Assembly: GCA_900317935.1 (NCBI GenBank)
Contig: ONIU01000043.1
Coordinates: 1-45,541 of the forward strand
Reading direction: 5' to 3'
DNA length: 45,541 nt
DNA from: an uncultured bacterium
GTDB taxonomy: Bacteria > Muiribacteriota > Ozemobacteria > Ozemobacterales > Ozemobacteraceae
The translations under genes and the position numbers were made by a program. Under the pieces are notes generated by a model that was given only the letters and a program-made list of their open reading frames with translations, was not told where the DNA came from and searched no databases. Shown piece by piece: positions 1-10,447 of this stretch (its first letter is position 1; each line of letters opens with the position of its first letter).

Positions 1-537
1 TGGGTAATCCGTAAAGCTGCTGCAGATGCAATATGGGTTCAGGGGTTGGGAGCTTCAGATGAACTCATTTCTGCTGCCAAAGACCAGAATGTTGATGCTA
101 GATATTGGTCTGTAAAGCTTCTCGGACAGTCTCAGGAACCAAAGATATTTGACGAAATCGTTAAATGTTTGCAGGATACTCAAAGTTCTGTTCGTTCTGC
201 ATCTTGTCAAGCTTTGGGTAATCTTGGCGATAAAAGAGCTTTGGCTCCGTTGATGAGCATGCTTGGTGATGAATCTGAAGAAGTTAGAACCGCTGCCATT
301 ATTGCCTTAGGTCAGATTGGCGATAAAGATTCTGAATTAGCTAACACACCGTCAATTCCGACACATTTGGCTAAGGCCAACAGCATAACCTGTGCACATT
401 GTGGAAAAACAGTAGGTAAAGACTTTACGTTTTGTCCATTCTGTCTTGAACAACTAAAACCGGCAACTTGCCGTGTTTGCGGTAAACAACTTGAATCGGG
501 CTGGAAAGGTTGCCCTTACTGCGGCACTAAGATATAA
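1..537 (+). CDS. HEAT-repeat protein with C-terminal double zinc ribbon (5' partial)
   Basis: The reading frame is open from base 1, so the gene starts upstream of the window; the TTG at 46 is internal, not a start. The visible part holds three or four HEAT/PBS-lyase-type helical repeats (motifs such as VRSASCQALGNLGDKRALAP and VRTAAIIALGQIGDKD). These are followed by two C-x2-C zinc-binding knuckle pairs (CAHC with CPFC, then CRVC with CPYC). HEAT repeats make a protein-binding solenoid, and double zinc ribbons are usually protein- or nucleic-acid-binding modules. No catalytic motif is visible. It is one of four HEAT proteins in this window. The gene ends in a strong bidirectional terminator facing uvrA. 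The partner and the role are unknown. Confidence 0.85.
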   Translation, partial: WVIRKAAADAIWVQGLGASDELISAAKDQNVDARYWSVKLLGQSQEPKIFDEIVKCLQDTQSSVRSASCQALGNLGDKRALAPLMSMLGDESEEVRTAAIIALGQIGDKDSELANTPSIPTHLAKANSITCAHCGKTVGKDFTFCPFCLEQLKPATCRVCGKQLESGWKGCPYCGTKI

Positions 538-553
538 AAATTAACAAAAAAAG

Positions 554-588
554 AACTCCTCGGTAATGATGATCCGAGGAGTTTTTTT
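554..588. terminator. Bidirectional intrinsic terminator
   Basis: A perfect 10-bp stem (AACTCCTCGG with CCGAGGAGTT) around a 10-nt loop is followed by a T-run on the + strand and preceded by an A-run, which reads as a T-run on the - strand. It sits between the convergent HEAT/zinc-ribbon gene and uvrA and should stop transcription from both sides. Confidence 0.9.
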
Positions 589-590
589 AT

Positions 591-3440
591 TTACTTTGAT
601 TTTAATTCCTGAGCTATAAATTGCCCCGTTGCAGATTTTTTGTTTTTGGCAATCTTTTCAGGTGTGCCTGTCGCAATGATTTGTCCGCCATTATCGCCGC
701 CTTCCGGTCCTAAGTCGATAATGTAATCGGCAACTTTTATAACATCCAGGTTATGTTCAATTACTAATACGGTATTGCCTTTTTCTACAAGACGGTTAAG
801 GACTTCAATAAGCTTTTTTACATCTCTGAAGTGCAGACCGGTAGTTGGTTCGTCGAGAAGATAGAATGTTGAACCTGTAGCAACTTTTGATAATTCTGTT
901 GCTAGTTTGATTCTTTGGGCTTCACCGCCAGAGAAAGTTGTGCTGGCTTGTCCTAGTTTTATATAGCCTAATCCGACATCTTTTAAAGTCTGAAGTTTTC
1001 GGCTGATGGCATAGAATGGTTCAAAGAAAGGCAAAGCTTCATCGACGCTCATATTCAGTACTTCAGCAATGTTTAGACCTTTAAATCGGCATTTAAGTGT
1101 TTCATCGTTGAATCTGGTGCCCTTGCATTGGTCGCAGGTAACATAAACATCAGGCAAAAAATGCATTTCTACAACAAGTTCACCCGAACCTTCACAGGCT
1201 TCACAGCGCCCACCTTTTACGTTAAAACTGAAACGACCTGCTGTGTAACCTCTTGTTTTGGCTTCAACAGTTTGTGCAAAAAGTTCTCTGATAGGAGTAA
1301 AGATACCTGTATAGGTTGCAGGATTAGAACGAGGGCTTCTTCCAATTGGGTCTTGGTCTATGTTTACAACTTTATCAATGTTGTCTATTCCGATTATTTT
1401 TTTGTAAGCACCTGTTTCGTGTTTTGTCTTATAAATATGATTGCTTAATATGGGGTAAAGGGTGTCGGTTATAAGACTTGATTTTCCTGAGCCAGAGACT
1501 CCTGTTACGACTATGAGTTTTCCTAAGGGAAAATCCACATCAATGTTTTTAAGATTATTATGAGTGCAGCCTTTTAAAGAGATGACCTTGCCGTTCCCTT
1601 CTCTTCTTTCTGTGGGAACAGGAATAAATTCTTTTCCGCTCAAATACTTGCCTGTAATTGAGTTTTTGTCTTTCATTACTTCTTTGGGAGTTCCTTGTGA
1701 AACTAACTGGCCGCCATTTGCGCCTGCTTCTGGCCCTATATCTATTATCTGGTCGGCTTCCGTCATTATTTCTTTGTCGTGTTCAACAACAATGACTGTA
1801 TTGCCTATATCTTTAAGATTTTTTAGAGAAGCTATGAGTTTTCTATTATCTCTTGGGTGAAGACCTATGCTGGGTTCGTCTAAAACATAGGTTACTCCCA
1901 CAAGGGCTGAACCAATCTGAGTGGCAAGTCTGATTCTCTGAGCTTCTCCGCCAGAGAGAGTATAAGCAGCACGAGACATGTTCAGATAGTCTAGTCCAAC
2001 ATCTTTTAAGAATCTCAGTCTGCTGGTGATTTGTTCCATAACCTTTTTAACAACAAAGGCATCTCGTTTATTCAACTCATGACTGAGAGTATTGAAGAAA
2101 TCAACCAATTCTGTAACAGAATGCTGAGACAATTCCCATATGTTTTCACCTTTAATTCTTACTGAAAGAGCAATTTCGTTAAGACGTTTGCCATGACAGC
2201 TATTACATGGAAGCTCACGCATAAATTTTTCATACCAGGCTCTAGTTCCGTCTGATTTGGTTTCAGCGTGTCGTCTGGCAAGAGTATTTGCTACACCTTC
2301 GAAAGGTTTTGTCATAGTGACATTTTTCATGGTGCGGCCGGAATAATTGATAGTAATATTTTTATTGCCGTTTCCGTATAAAATAATATCTTTTATATCT
2401 TCTGGAAGATCTTTGTATGGCGTATCTAACGAGAATTTATATGCTTTTGCAAGCCCTTCCAGCCATTGGTGTGAAACGCTTGAGTCAAACCAGCTTTCAG
2501 AAGTTATACAGCCTTGATTTATTGATAAAGTTTTGTCTGGAATAATTAAATCAGGGTCTACTACCAATTTGTAACCAATGCCGCTACATTCAGGGCAAGA
2601 GCCGTAAGGGGCGTTAAAGGAAAACAATCGCGGTTTTATTTCCGGTAAGGAAATATCGCATTCCGGACAGCGGAGATTTTCGCTGTAAAGCTTTTCAACT
2701 GGTTCATCACTGTTTTCTTCCTGGACGCTTAGAAGTAAATGGCCGTCAGCTAGTTTAAAACAGAGTTCAACTGCTTCTGTTAGACGGGCAACCGTTGATT
2801 CTTTATTTTCATTAGAGATTTTTACTCTATCAACAGCTACTTCAATATTGTGTTTTTTGTTACGGTCTAATTCTGGTATTTCATCTTCAAGAGACCACAT
2901 GTCTCCGTCTACTCTGACTCTTGATAAGCCTTCTTTTCTTAGTTCATCAAAAACCTTTGTATATTCACCTTTTCTGCTTCTTACAACAGGGGCAAGCAAA
3001 GTAACTTTGGTTTTATCCGGATGATTATAAAGTGATTCTACTATTTGCTGCGGACTAGAACTTTCCACAGGTTTTCCACATTTAGGGCAATGGGGCTTGC
3101 CTATGGCTGCAAATAGAAGTCTGAAATAGTCATATAGTTCCGTTACTGTTCCAACTGTTGAACGCGGGTTTCTGTTTGTTGATTTCTGCTGAATTGCTAT
3201 CGTTGGTGATAGGCCTTCTATGGAATCACAGTCTGGCTTATCCATCTGCATTAAAAATTGTCTTGCATAGGAAGAAAGAGATTCCATGTATCTTCTCTGA
3301 CCTTCTGCGTGGATGGTATCAAAAGCTAAAGAAGATTTTCCGGAGCCTGAAACACCAGTTATAACTGTAAGAGCATTTGTTGGAATATTTACACTTAAAT
3401 CTTTTAGATTATGAACTCTGGTTTTTTCTATTTTAATCAT
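591..3440 (-). CDS. uvrA: Excinuclease ABC subunit A (UvrA)
   Basis: UvrA is the damage-scanning ATPase of nucleotide excision repair; it dimerises, loads UvrB on lesions and leaves. Two ABC ATPase modules are visible. The first has Walker [10 protein letters not shown] at about residue 29 and signature LSGGEAQR near 496. The second has Walker A near 648 and signature FSGGEAQR near 838. The zinc modules are C258-x2-C with C282-x2-C, and C747-x2-C with C770-x2-C. At 949 residues it has the family's usual length and looks intact. It lies downstream of the pseudopilin/FecR operon across a gap of about 90 bases and ends at a bidirectional terminator. No good Shine-Dalgarno site precedes the ATG. 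Confidence 0.98.
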   Translation of the reverse strand: MIKIEKTRVHNLKDLSVNIPTNALTVITGVSGSGKSSLAFDTIHAEGQRRYMESLSSYARQFLMQMDKPDCDSIEGLSPTIAIQQKSTNRNPRSTVGTVTELYDYFRLLFAAIGKPHCPKCGKPVESSSPQQIVESLYNHPDKTKVTLLAPVVRSRKGEYTKVFDELRKEGLSRVRVDGDMWSLEDEIPELDRNKKHNIEVAVDRVKISNENKESTVARLTEAVELCFKLADGHLLLSVQEENSDEPVEKLYSENLRCPECDISLPEIKPRLFSFNAPYGSCPECSGIGYKLVVDPDLIIPDKTLSINQGCITSESWFDSSVSHQWLEGLAKAYKFSLDTPYKDLPEDIKDIILYGNGNKNITINYSGRTMKNVTMTKPFEGVANTLARRHAETKSDGTRAWYEKFMRELPCNSCHGKRLNEIALSVRIKGENIWELSQHSVTELVDFFNTLSHELNKRDAFVVKKVMEQITSRLRFLKDVGLDYLNMSRAAYTLSGGEAQRIRLATQIGSALVGVTYVLDEPSIGLHPRDNRKLIASLKNLKDIGNTVIVVEHDKEIMTEADQIIDIGPEAGANGGQLVSQGTPKEVMKDKNSITGKYLSGKEFIPVPTERREGNGKVISLKGCTHNNLKNIDVDFPLGKLIVVTGVSGSGKSSLITDTLYPILSNHIYKTKHETGAYKKIIGIDNIDKVVNIDQDPIGRSPRSNPATYTGIFTPIRELFAQTVEAKTRGYTAGRFSFNVKGGRCEACEGSGELVVEMHFLPDVYVTCDQCKGTRFNDETLKCRFKGLNIAEVLNMSVDEALPFFEPFYAISRKLQTLKDVGLGYIKLGQASTTFSGGEAQRIKLATELSKVATGSTFYLLDEPTTGLHFRDVKKLIEVLNRLVEKGNTVLVIEHNLDVIKVADYIIDLGPEGGDNGGQIIATGTPEKIAKNKKSATGQFIAQELKSK

Positions 3441-3533
3441 TTTATTCGTTTTCTATTAGTATGATAAATATGTTTGTTGACAGAGAATAAACGAAATCTT
3501 TAAATATTGATATTGTTAGAAGTAAAAAAATTG

Positions 3534-4292
3534 TTAATGCCAATCGTATTGTATTACGCTTGCTTGAGTCGGAGAACTAAGTTCTCCTTTTTCGAAGGTA
3601 ACTTTATAAAAACCAGAAATTTTTATAGGCTTTTCACTGCTACCAACTTCGCTAACTTCAACAAGCCCATTTTTTACTACTACTTCGCCTTTGTCTTGTT
3701 CATCATTATAAATAACTTTAAATAAACCGGATTGAGCTACAATATATACGTTAGAGGTTTTTATGTGAACTAAGCCTCTGCCACCGATTGATATGATAGC
3801 TGTTAATTCACCTCTGGTTAATTCAATTTCCTGCTTATTGATTTTGGGTTCATTTTTTTCTAAAACAGGTGGATTAACAGTTATTTCGCTGGAGGCATAA
3901 ACTTTTACTGTATTATCAAATTGCATTTGCATTGATAATGAAGAATCTTCTTGTGTTCTAAAAGAATAATCTTCTTTAAAATTAAGGTTTTTAGTTAATG
4001 GTGACCAATCGCTTTTTCTTCGATATTCTACTGTTCCAAGAAATTCTGTAATATTGGTATACATTAACTTTTCTCTGGCTTGTTCTCTTTTTTCTGCATC
4101 TTTCTTGTTTTTAATTGTAATTACTAAGACAATAAGTAGAACGAAAACAAATACTATTACGCCACCAATAATGATGCTTTTTTGACGTAATTCTTGCTGA
4201 GCTGCTAATTTAGCAGCTTTTTCTCTTTCTAACTGCAGCTTTTTTAGAGCTTTGTGGTCAAGCCTTTCTAGTTGATGCCATTGCTTTGCCAT
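3534..4292 (-). CDS. Membrane-anchored FecR-domain protein
   Basis: A 252-residue protein with a charged, helical, probably coiled N-terminus (about residues 8-38), one strong membrane segment (about 39-60) and an extracytoplasmic part. The latter resembles the FecR beta-rich domain: the stretch ELTRGELTAIISIGGRGLVH and the following lines carry the typical pattern of alternating strands. FecR domains occur in sigma-regulator proteins and also in many envelope proteins with no regulatory role. It is the last pseudopilin-linked gene of the operon, 16 bases after the preceding pilin-like gene. An accessory role in that envelope machine is therefore likelier than iron signalling. There is no N-terminal anti-sigma domain. 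Confidence 0.7.
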   Translation of the reverse strand: MAKQWHQLERLDHKALKKLQLEREKAAKLAAQQELRQKSIIIGGVIVFVFVLLIVLVITIKNKKDAEKREQAREKLMYTNITEFLGTVEYRRKSDWSPLTKNLNFKEDYSFRTQEDSSLSMQMQFDNTVKVYASSEITVNPPVLEKNEPKINKQEIELTRGELTAIISIGGRGLVHIKTSNVYIVAQSGLFKVIYNDEQDKGEVVVKNGLVEVSEVGSSEKPIKISGFYKVTFEKGELSSPTQASVIQYDWH

Positions 4293-4308
4293 GATTAAAT
4301 ATTGTAAC

Positions 4309-5046
4309 CTATAATAAATCTATAGCAACTTGTGGGGTTGCCATAATCGAATTTTCTTTAAAGACTTTTGTGTCTTTAGAATATAGCGTACGTATTTTAA
4401 CCGAAATTGGTAAAAAGTCCAAAGGTTTTTGAGGATTTATTTTTCCACCGACAATAAATTCTACACTTTCTACATCATTAACCAGTGTCTTTTCCCGTGT
4501 TTCAGAGGGTATTGGGGTAAGATAAATTTTTCCTGACCGTGCATAATTATTTTTTGAATCTGTTGTGTAATTAAATGATTCTGTTTTTAAAACTAGATCA
4601 CCTGTTATTGAAGTAGCTGTTTTTGTTTTATAAACCAAATATAGTTGATGATTTATGAACTTGCCTTTTTCGTTTTCTTCCGGTTTTTCTGAAGAGCAAA
4701 CACACCAATCCATAATTTTTAACTTATCACTTGAAGGAACGTTTATAGGGGTTCCATCTTTCAGAATTCTTAAATAGTATTTCCCTGGGACTTTTTTGTC
4801 GTTATTGTCACATGGATCGTAAATTGTGTTTTTAAACATAGTTGTTGGGTATGTTGCTTTTCTTATTTCTGCACTGATGAAAGATAGTGCATTTCTCATC
4901 TGATCTACTGTGTTGTTTATCCATTGACCTTTACCAGCTGTTTTGCTTCCACCGATAAATACTCTGTAGATTCCTGTCAGAAGCAAACTGAATATAGCCA
5001 GTGCAATAACTACTTCAACAAGGGTAAAAGCTTTTCTTTTATTCAT
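4309..5046 (-). CDS. Prepilin-type protein, GspJ/PilW-like
   Basis: The N-terminus MNKRKAFTLVEVVIALAIF is a class III prepilin signal: a short basic leader, a cleavage site before Phe, Glu at position +5 and a hydrophobic helix. The residue at -1 is Ala rather than the usual Gly. After the helix comes a soluble beta-rich domain of about 200 residues, typical in length for the minor pseudopilin GspJ or minor pilin PilW. Its start codon shares a base with the stop of the upstream PilX-like gene, so the two are probably translationally coupled. It is probably a minor component of a type IV pilus or type II secretion pseudopilus; which of the two cannot be told from this window. Confidence 0.8.
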   Translation of the reverse strand: MNKRKAFTLVEVVIALAIFSLLLTGIYRVFIGGSKTAGKGQWINNTVDQMRNALSFISAEIRKATYPTTMFKNTIYDPCDNNDKKVPGKYYLRILKDGTPINVPSSDKLKIMDWCVCSSEKPEENEKGKFINHQLYLVYKTKTATSITGDLVLKTESFNYTTDSKNNYARSGKIYLTPIPSETREKTLVNDVESVEFIVGGKINPQKPLDFLPISVKIRTLYSKDTKVFKENSIMATPQVAIDLL

Positions 5047-5915
5047 TAAATGCTTCCCTTTCTTGTGATTCTTTGTGTGTGTGCTATTAGCTGAGAGTTA
5101 ACCTTATTTTGAAAATCGGTTGCGCTGCCTTCAACTGTTATTTCTATTGCTTCTTCCCCATATTTTTTCATGTCTTGAATCGCTTGGACTCTAACATCTG
5201 CTACGCTATATCGTAACGTATATGGATAACCGTCTTCAACAGCAATGTCAAAATTATTCGGGTTCTTTATGTTATTGGATTTTATAATTTCCAGATTGGG
5301 CTGTAGACTTTTATTGTCTATTGGATAGTTGGTGCAGTCTCTGTAATAATAAGTAAGATATTTTGATGCATTATATTCGCTGCTAGGCTCATTAGGCTCC
5401 GTATATTTTTGATTTTGAGAACTTTTTGCCAGGTCTTGGGCTAGAAATCTGTAATCTGGATTATGATAGCTAGCAAGTCTTAGAAAGCTGTTTTTGCTTG
5501 GAAGTTTAATATAATAGTATCTTGGTTTTCCTTCAGGAGTTAATTCGGTATTGATGTTAGGTGGATATACCTTTTTGACATAAAGATTTGCTCGATCAAG
5601 AGATTCTTCAAAAGCGTCCCTTCCGTCAGGATATTCACTTGGAAATTCAGTGAAATTAAATAAAGGATTTTTACCCTGTGATATTTCAACAGCATCATAG
5701 AGTTCTGTTGGAAAAAGTTTCGCTTTCAGCAGGAAATGCTGCATTGCAGAGCGAGCTGCAAAGAAAGCCTGCTTATTTAATAAGGTTAGTTTATTGTGTG
5801 AAGAAGTAGAGGTCTGTCTGAATACCATTGCTCCAACGACAATCATCATACAGAATGAGAATACTAAGGCTATTATTAAGGCAGACCCTTTTTTGGAATA
5901 AGCGTAAATCTTCAT
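5046..5915 (-). CDS. PilX/GspK-like minor pilin assembly protein
   Basis: The start KKGSALIIALVFSFCMMIVV resembles the PilX N-terminal signature: a basic leader, Gly-Ser-Ala, then a long hydrophobic helix. It lacks the Glu at +5, which GspK/PilX-type tip pseudopilins often also lack. About 240 residues of soluble domain follow, including the conserved AARSAMQHFL region just after the helix. In known systems such proteins cap the tip of a pseudopilus and start its assembly with GspI- and GspJ-like partners. Both partners flank this gene with overlapping start and stop codons, so one operon and one complex are very likely. Confidence 0.75.
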   Translation of the reverse strand: MKIYAYSKKGSALIIALVFSFCMMIVVGAMVFRQTSTSSHNKLTLLNKQAFFAARSAMQHFLLKAKLFPTELYDAVEISQGKNPLFNFTEFPSEYPDGRDAFEESLDRANLYVKKVYPPNINTELTPEGKPRYYYIKLPSKNSFLRLASYHNPDYRFLAQDLAKSSQNQKYTEPNEPSSEYNASKYLTYYYRDCTNYPIDNKSLQPNLEIIKSNNIKNPNNFDIAVEDGYPYTLRYSVADVRVQAIQDMKKYGEEAIEITVEGSATDFQNKVNSQLIAHTQRITRKGSI

Positions 5916-6817
5916 GAGTCTATATCCCCTTTTATTGCAATAAGGTGGATTCTCTGAGTATTGCCTTTCGGGTTTTCGGGGTCAGAATAATATTTGGGTT
6001 CCAGGTTCCATTGGACTTGAACAATTAATCTTTTAAATGGGCACCAGGCCATACTTTCTTCAACAGGATAAGGTACCTTACTCATAACCATTTTTGCTGT
6101 AAATCTTTCTGCTGTCGGATTTATGAAAGAGTGCTTGGTTCTACTTGTTATTAAGGTATCTAGTCCTTCGTCTTTATAGATATTTAAATTTGATTCCGAA
6201 ACTCCTTTACTGTTTAAATCTAATTCAGTAAAAGGTTTTCCGGTTTCGTTCGGAGATTCGGCAAAATCTTGTGTCCATTTGCTACTGGTTATTATTGAAG
6301 GATTTTTTAAAAAAGCAAAATTAACTTCCTGCTGTTCAGGAAATTCATTCGGGTAGGAATTAGGAAAGCTTTCCCCAATTTTTATTTGTTCTGCTTTGTT
6401 GTGTTTTATTGTTGAAACAACATCTTCAACTCTTAGGTGGATTAAATAAGTTATGCCCTTAGAGTCTTTTACTGTGCCTCTGCATTTGTAGCCATTAGAT
6501 TCTTGTTGTGTGTGATTAAACAAAATAGAAGACATTTTTCTTACCCAGTCAGAATCCAAATCACTGTATTTGTCTAATTTGGGTAAATCGTCAATTCGTA
6601 AATAGCCAGGATTGCCTTCTCTTATAGCTACAAAGGAAACATTGTCTAAGAGTGTGTTTAATACTTCTGTTGCTTTATTAATTGCAAAAGCTTGAGAAGC
6701 ATTTTTATCTGTTTCAACTGTTTGTCTTGAAAGCATACCAAATATTGGAATCATTGCTACAACCATGACGGTGGCAGCAATGAGAATTTCCAAAAAGGTT
6801 ATAGCTTTCTTTTTCAT
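5912..6817 (-). CDS. Prepilin-type protein, GspI/PilV-like
   Basis: The leader MKKKAITFLEILIAATVMVV matches a class III prepilin signal with Ala at -1, Ile at +1 and Glu at +5. That is a looser version of the usual Gly|Phe site. The mature part is about 295 residues, long for GspI or PilV, with an early segment (SQAFAINKATEVLNTLL) resembling the start of PilV-like domains. It overlaps the next gene by four bases and starts only 12 bases after the PhoH gene, so phoH and the pilin-type genes are probably co-transcribed. It is probably a minor pseudopilin. Confidence 0.75.
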   Translation of the reverse strand: MKKKAITFLEILIAATVMVVAMIPIFGMLSRQTVETDKNASQAFAINKATEVLNTLLDNVSFVAIREGNPGYLRIDDLPKLDKYSDLDSDWVRKMSSILFNHTQQESNGYKCRGTVKDSKGITYLIHLRVEDVVSTIKHNKAEQIKIGESFPNSYPNEFPEQQEVNFAFLKNPSIITSSKWTQDFAESPNETGKPFTELDLNSKGVSESNLNIYKDEGLDTLITSRTKHSFINPTAERFTAKMVMSKVPYPVEESMAWCPFKRLIVQVQWNLEPKYYSDPENPKGNTQRIHLIAIKGDIDS

Positions 6818-6829
6818 GACTAGATATGA

Positions 6830-8143
6830 TTATAAGAGTTCTGAAGCTAGTGCAGAAAGTGAAGAACGTTCTGATTTATTAAGAATAATATGACCAAACA
6901 AATTATGGTCTTTGAATTTTTCTATTACAAAGTTAAGTCCATTTGATGAACTGTCAAGGTAAGGATTATCTATCTGATATGGGTCACCTGTCAGAACTAC
7001 TTTGGTTCCTTCACCAGCGCGGCTTATAATTGTTTTTACTTCATGAGGAGTAAGGTTTTGTGCTTCATCAACAATAAGATATTGTTTTGGAATGCTTCTG
7101 CCTCTGATATAGGTTATGGCTTCTATCTGAACTTTCTGAGATTCGATTAAGAACCTGATCTTTTTGTCTACATCATCAGAGTTTTTGTAAAGACGATCCA
7201 TTACGAATTCCAGGTTATCGAAAATCGGTTGCATCCAATGGCTTAATTTTTCGTCTTTTGAGCCAGGTAAATAGCCTATGTCCTTACCAAGAGGCATAAT
7301 AGGGCGGCTGACAAGCAATTTACGGAAAAGGTGTTCATCAATAGTTTTCTGCAGACCACAAGCTAAGGCAAGAAGGGTTTTCCCTGTACCTGCACGTCCA
7401 ACAAGAGTAACTAACTGAATTTCATTGCAAAGAAGCAATTCTATCGCAAACTTCTGCTGAAGATTCATTGGTTCAACACCCCAGGGTCTTGAATTGAGGT
7501 GGAACAATGGAAGAATTTTCTTTTGTATGCCGTCATATTTGGCTAAAGCTGTTTTGTTTTCATTTTCAGCAGCTTTCAACAGTAGAAATTCGTTTTTGAA
7601 TAAGTCGTTTTCTTTATATTCAAGTCCTTCTTCTCTAAGAAAAGTTTCTATTTTTTCTGCTGGCATAATTAGTTCTTTCCAGCCAGAATAAAGTTCGTCA
7701 ATATCAATTTTGTTGGTTTCGTAGTCTTCAGCTTGAATACCTAATGCATCAGCTTTTATGCGGCAGTTAATGTCTTTGCTGACTAGAATCGGGTTCTTTC
7801 CGGCCTTCTTTAGGGTAAGAGCACAGGCTAGAATACGGTTGTCTACTTTTTTTGCGTCTAATCCGCCAATGCTAGGCATATCGTATTCGGAATCTATCAT
7901 TATTTGCAGAATTCCGCCGGTGGGAAGTTTTACGCCTTCTGCCAGATTCCCTAATTCACGAAGATTGTCTAAGTCTCTGGAAGCTTGTCGAGCTTCTCTT
8001 CCTCGTTCATCGTTAACACCCTTAAATCTGTCTAACTCTTCAATAACGCCTAAAGGTACAACTACGTCATGTTCTTGAAAAGAAAAAATTGCCCCATGGT
8101 TGTGAAGAATAACATTAGTATCTATTACGAAAGTTTTTTTCAT
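6830..8143 (-). CDS. PIN-PhoH family ATPase (PhoH2-type)
   Basis: Residues 1-140 form a PIN-type RNase domain with acidic residues at its start (FVIDTNVIL, then EELDRFKG) and later DNRILACAL and VSKDIN. Residues 220-437 are the PhoH ATPase with Walker A VGRAGTGKT at about 248 and Walker B LIVDEAQN at about 356. In studied PhoH2 proteins the two domains act together as an RNA helicase and ribonuclease; this is family knowledge, not shown here. The length fits PhoH2. It leads the pseudopilin operon with a 12-base gap to the next gene. A TTGACA near 8216-8221 on the - strand may be a -35 box, but the matching -10 is weak. The RBS AAGGAAAAG precedes the ATG. Confidence 0.93.
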   Translation of the reverse strand: MKKTFVIDTNVILHNHGAIFSFQEHDVVVPLGVIEELDRFKGVNDERGREARQASRDLDNLRELGNLAEGVKLPTGGILQIMIDSEYDMPSIGGLDAKKVDNRILACALTLKKAGKNPILVSKDINCRIKADALGIQAEDYETNKIDIDELYSGWKELIMPAEKIETFLREEGLEYKENDLFKNEFLLLKAAENENKTALAKYDGIQKKILPLFHLNSRPWGVEPMNLQQKFAIELLLCNEIQLVTLVGRAGTGKTLLALACGLQKTIDEHLFRKLLVSRPIMPLGKDIGYLPGSKDEKLSHWMQPIFDNLEFVMDRLYKNSDDVDKKIRFLIESQKVQIEAITYIRGRSIPKQYLIVDEAQNLTPHEVKTIISRAGEGTKVVLTGDPYQIDNPYLDSSSNGLNFVIEKFKDHNLFGHIILNKSERSSLSALASELL

Positions 8144-8247
8144 TAATTTATCTTTTCCTTGATTTGGAGTACATTGTATAACTTAACCTAAAAAACTATC
8201 ATAGAATCTCTGTGTCTGTCAATGTTATACCATTTTTTATTGATAAT

Positions 8248-8288
8248 AAAAAACCAGCAGCTTATATAATTATAGCTGCTGGTTTTAG
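8248..8288 (-). terminator. Terminator of ftsH
   Basis: A perfect 12-bp stem (AAACCAGCAGCT with AGCTGCTGGTTT) around an AT-rich loop; on the - strand it ends in a T-rich tract. It lies just downstream of the ftsH stop codon and separates ftsH from the phoH operon. Confidence 0.85.
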
Positions 8289-8304
8289 TGTACTTAATTT
8301 ATTC

Positions 8305-10347
8305 TTATTTTGCTTCAGGGTCCGAATCAGATTTTGACTCAGAATTTGAAGCAGATTCAGAATTGTTTGAGTCTGTTGGGGTTGTTTGTTGTTCTATTGC
8401 AGGAGTTTGATTGGCTTCAACAACTTTTGCTTCTTCTTCAGAAGTGGTTTTTATTGCTGGCTTGGAAGAAGATGGCAAAGGTTCTAGTTCTTCGCCTTTA
8501 ATAAGCTTTTCAAACTCTTCTGCATTTATTGTTTCTCTTTCAAGAAGAGCTTTTGAACATCTGTCTAACAATTCTCTGTTTTCTGTTAGAATTCTCTTGG
8601 CTTCCTGGAATGCCCAATCAATTACTTTCTTGATTTCTTCGTCAATCTTTCGAGCAGTTTCTTCAGAAATATCATTTCGTGTACTGAAATCACGGCCAAG
8701 GAATACTGGCTGATTGCCTTCTGCAAGATGCAATGGACCAACTTCATCGCTCATACCTAATTCACAAACCATTTTACGAGCAATCTTAGTAGCTCGTTCA
8801 ATGTCATTTGATGCACCAGAAGTGATTTCGTTAAATACTAGATCTTCTGCTACACGACCTGCAAGAAGCATACAAATCTGATTCTTTAAATATGTTCTTG
8901 AAACAGAAAGTCTATCTTCAACAGGTAGTTGCATAGTAAGACCTAAGGCCATACCACGAGGAATAATGGTAATTTTGTGAACTGGATCTGTTTCTGGCAG
9001 AAAATGTGCAACAAGAGCATGACCCATTTCATGAACGGCTGTATTGGTCTTTTCTTTTTCTGAAATGATGCGGCTTTTTCGTTCAGAGCCTGCAACAACT
9101 TTATCTATTGAGGCTTCAAAGTCAGACATTAGAATAACTTTTCTGCCTTTTCTGGCTGCTAATATTGCTGCTTCATTTGCTAGATTTGCTAATTCTGCAC
9201 CCGCAAAACCAGGAGTTCTTCTGGCTAGAACGTTTAAATCTACATCATCAGCAATAGGTTTTTCTCTGACATGAATTTGTAGTATTTCTTCTCTGCCGCG
9301 AATATCCGGTCTGTCTACTACTATTTGTCTGTCAAATCTTCCCGGTCTTAACAGAGCAGGGTCTAATACGTCCGGGCGGTTTGTAGCGGCAATGAGGATA
9401 ATGCCTTTAGTGTTGTCGAAACCATCCATTTCAACGAGAATCTGATTCAGAGTCTGTTCTCTTTCGTCATGACCTCCACCAAGGCCAGCGCCTCTTTGAC
9501 GGCCGACAGCGTCTATTTCATCCATGAATATAATACATGGGGCATTTTTTCTTGCCTGGTCAAACAAGTCTCTAACTCTTGAAGCACCAACACCGACAAA
9601 CATTTCTACAAATTCTGAACCACTGATGTTAAAGAATGGAACACTTGCTTCACCAGCGACTGCTCTTGCCAATAATGTTTTACCGGTGCCTGGAGGGCCG
9701 AATAAAAGAACGCCTCTAGGTATTTTTGCACCTAAATCAGTAAATTTTCGAGGATCTCGTAAAAATTCGACTACTTCAAGAAGATCTTCTTTGGCTTCGT
9801 TTATACCAGCAACATCTTTGAAGAGAACACGTTTTTCCGAAGGATCTATCATTCTAGCACGGCTTTTCCCGAAGCTAAGAGCTTTAGCTCCGCCGCCTTG
9901 CATTTTGTTCAGGATAAAGAGCCAGGCACCAATCAATATTATGAAAGGGAACCAATTTATAAGGAGATTTAACCACCAGGACATTTGAGCCGGAGGTTCT
10001 GCTTTTACTATTAATTTTTTTTCTGCAGCAGCTTTTCTTATCAGATTCATTAATCCTGGGTCATCAGGAATAACGGTATGAAAAGCCTGAGGCATTCTGT
10101 TTTTGCCTTTTTCAAGAGATACGCTTTCCTGATATTTACCTGATATTTCTCTGTCGTTTATTGTTATAGAAATCAGTTTTGCACTAGCATCAGGATTATC
10201 TGCGTTGTTAAGTAGCTGAATGAACCATGAATAGTCTTTTCTTTCGTATCTCTGGTTGACACCCAGGGAGTTTATTACAGAAAGGAGAAGTACTCCCAAA
10301 AAGACATATAGGGCAAAAGTTTTCATTTTGTTGGGTTTTTCTTTCAT
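8305..10347 (-). CDS. ftsH: ATP-dependent zinc metalloprotease FtsH
   Basis: FtsH is the membrane-anchored hexameric AAA+ protease that removes damaged membrane proteins and short-lived regulators. The visible order is TM1 (about 10-29), a periplasmic domain, TM2 (about 123-146), Walker A GPPGTGKT at 217, Walker [10 protein letters not shown] near 272, the second region of homology [20 protein letters not shown] near 321, the zinc site HEMGH at 439-443 and a likely third ligand Asp in SNDIERAT near 515. At 680 residues it is complete, with a low-complexity acidic/Ser tail. It is transcribed alone: terminator after it and about 100 bases before it. Confidence 0.98.
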   Translation of the reverse strand: MKEKPNKMKTFALYVFLGVLLLSVINSLGVNQRYERKDYSWFIQLLNNADNPDASAKLISITINDREISGKYQESVSLEKGKNRMPQAFHTVIPDDPGLMNLIRKAAAEKKLIVKAEPPAQMSWWLNLLINWFPFIILIGAWLFILNKMQGGGAKALSFGKSRARMIDPSEKRVLFKDVAGINEAKEDLLEVVEFLRDPRKFTDLGAKIPRGVLLFGPPGTGKTLLARAVAGEASVPFFNISGSEFVEMFVGVGASRVRDLFDQARKNAPCIIFMDEIDAVGRQRGAGLGGGHDEREQTLNQILVEMDGFDNTKGIILIAATNRPDVLDPALLRPGRFDRQIVVDRPDIRGREEILQIHVREKPIADDVDLNVLARRTPGFAGAELANLANEAAILAARKGRKVILMSDFEASIDKVVAGSERKSRIISEKEKTNTAVHEMGHALVAHFLPETDPVHKITIIPRGMALGLTMQLPVEDRLSVSRTYLKNQICMLLAGRVAEDLVFNEITSGASNDIERATKIARKMVCELGMSDEVGPLHLAEGNQPVFLGRDFSTRNDISEETARKIDEEIKKVIDWAFQEAKRILTENRELLDRCSKALLERETINAEEFEKLIKGEELEPLPSSSKPAIKTTSEEEAKVVEANQTPAIEQQTTPTDSNNSESASNSESKSDSDPEAK

Positions 10348-10447
10348 ATCTATCGAGACCTATTAGTTTTATTTATCCTGATTATTTAATTTAAAGTCTA
10401 TATTATGATGACAAATGCTATCACATTCAGCAAATACAATCAAATTA

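Noticed and set aside
9524-9988. A 154-codon open frame on the + strand
   Set aside because: It is antisense to the conserved FtsH ATPase region, with no sign of independent coding.
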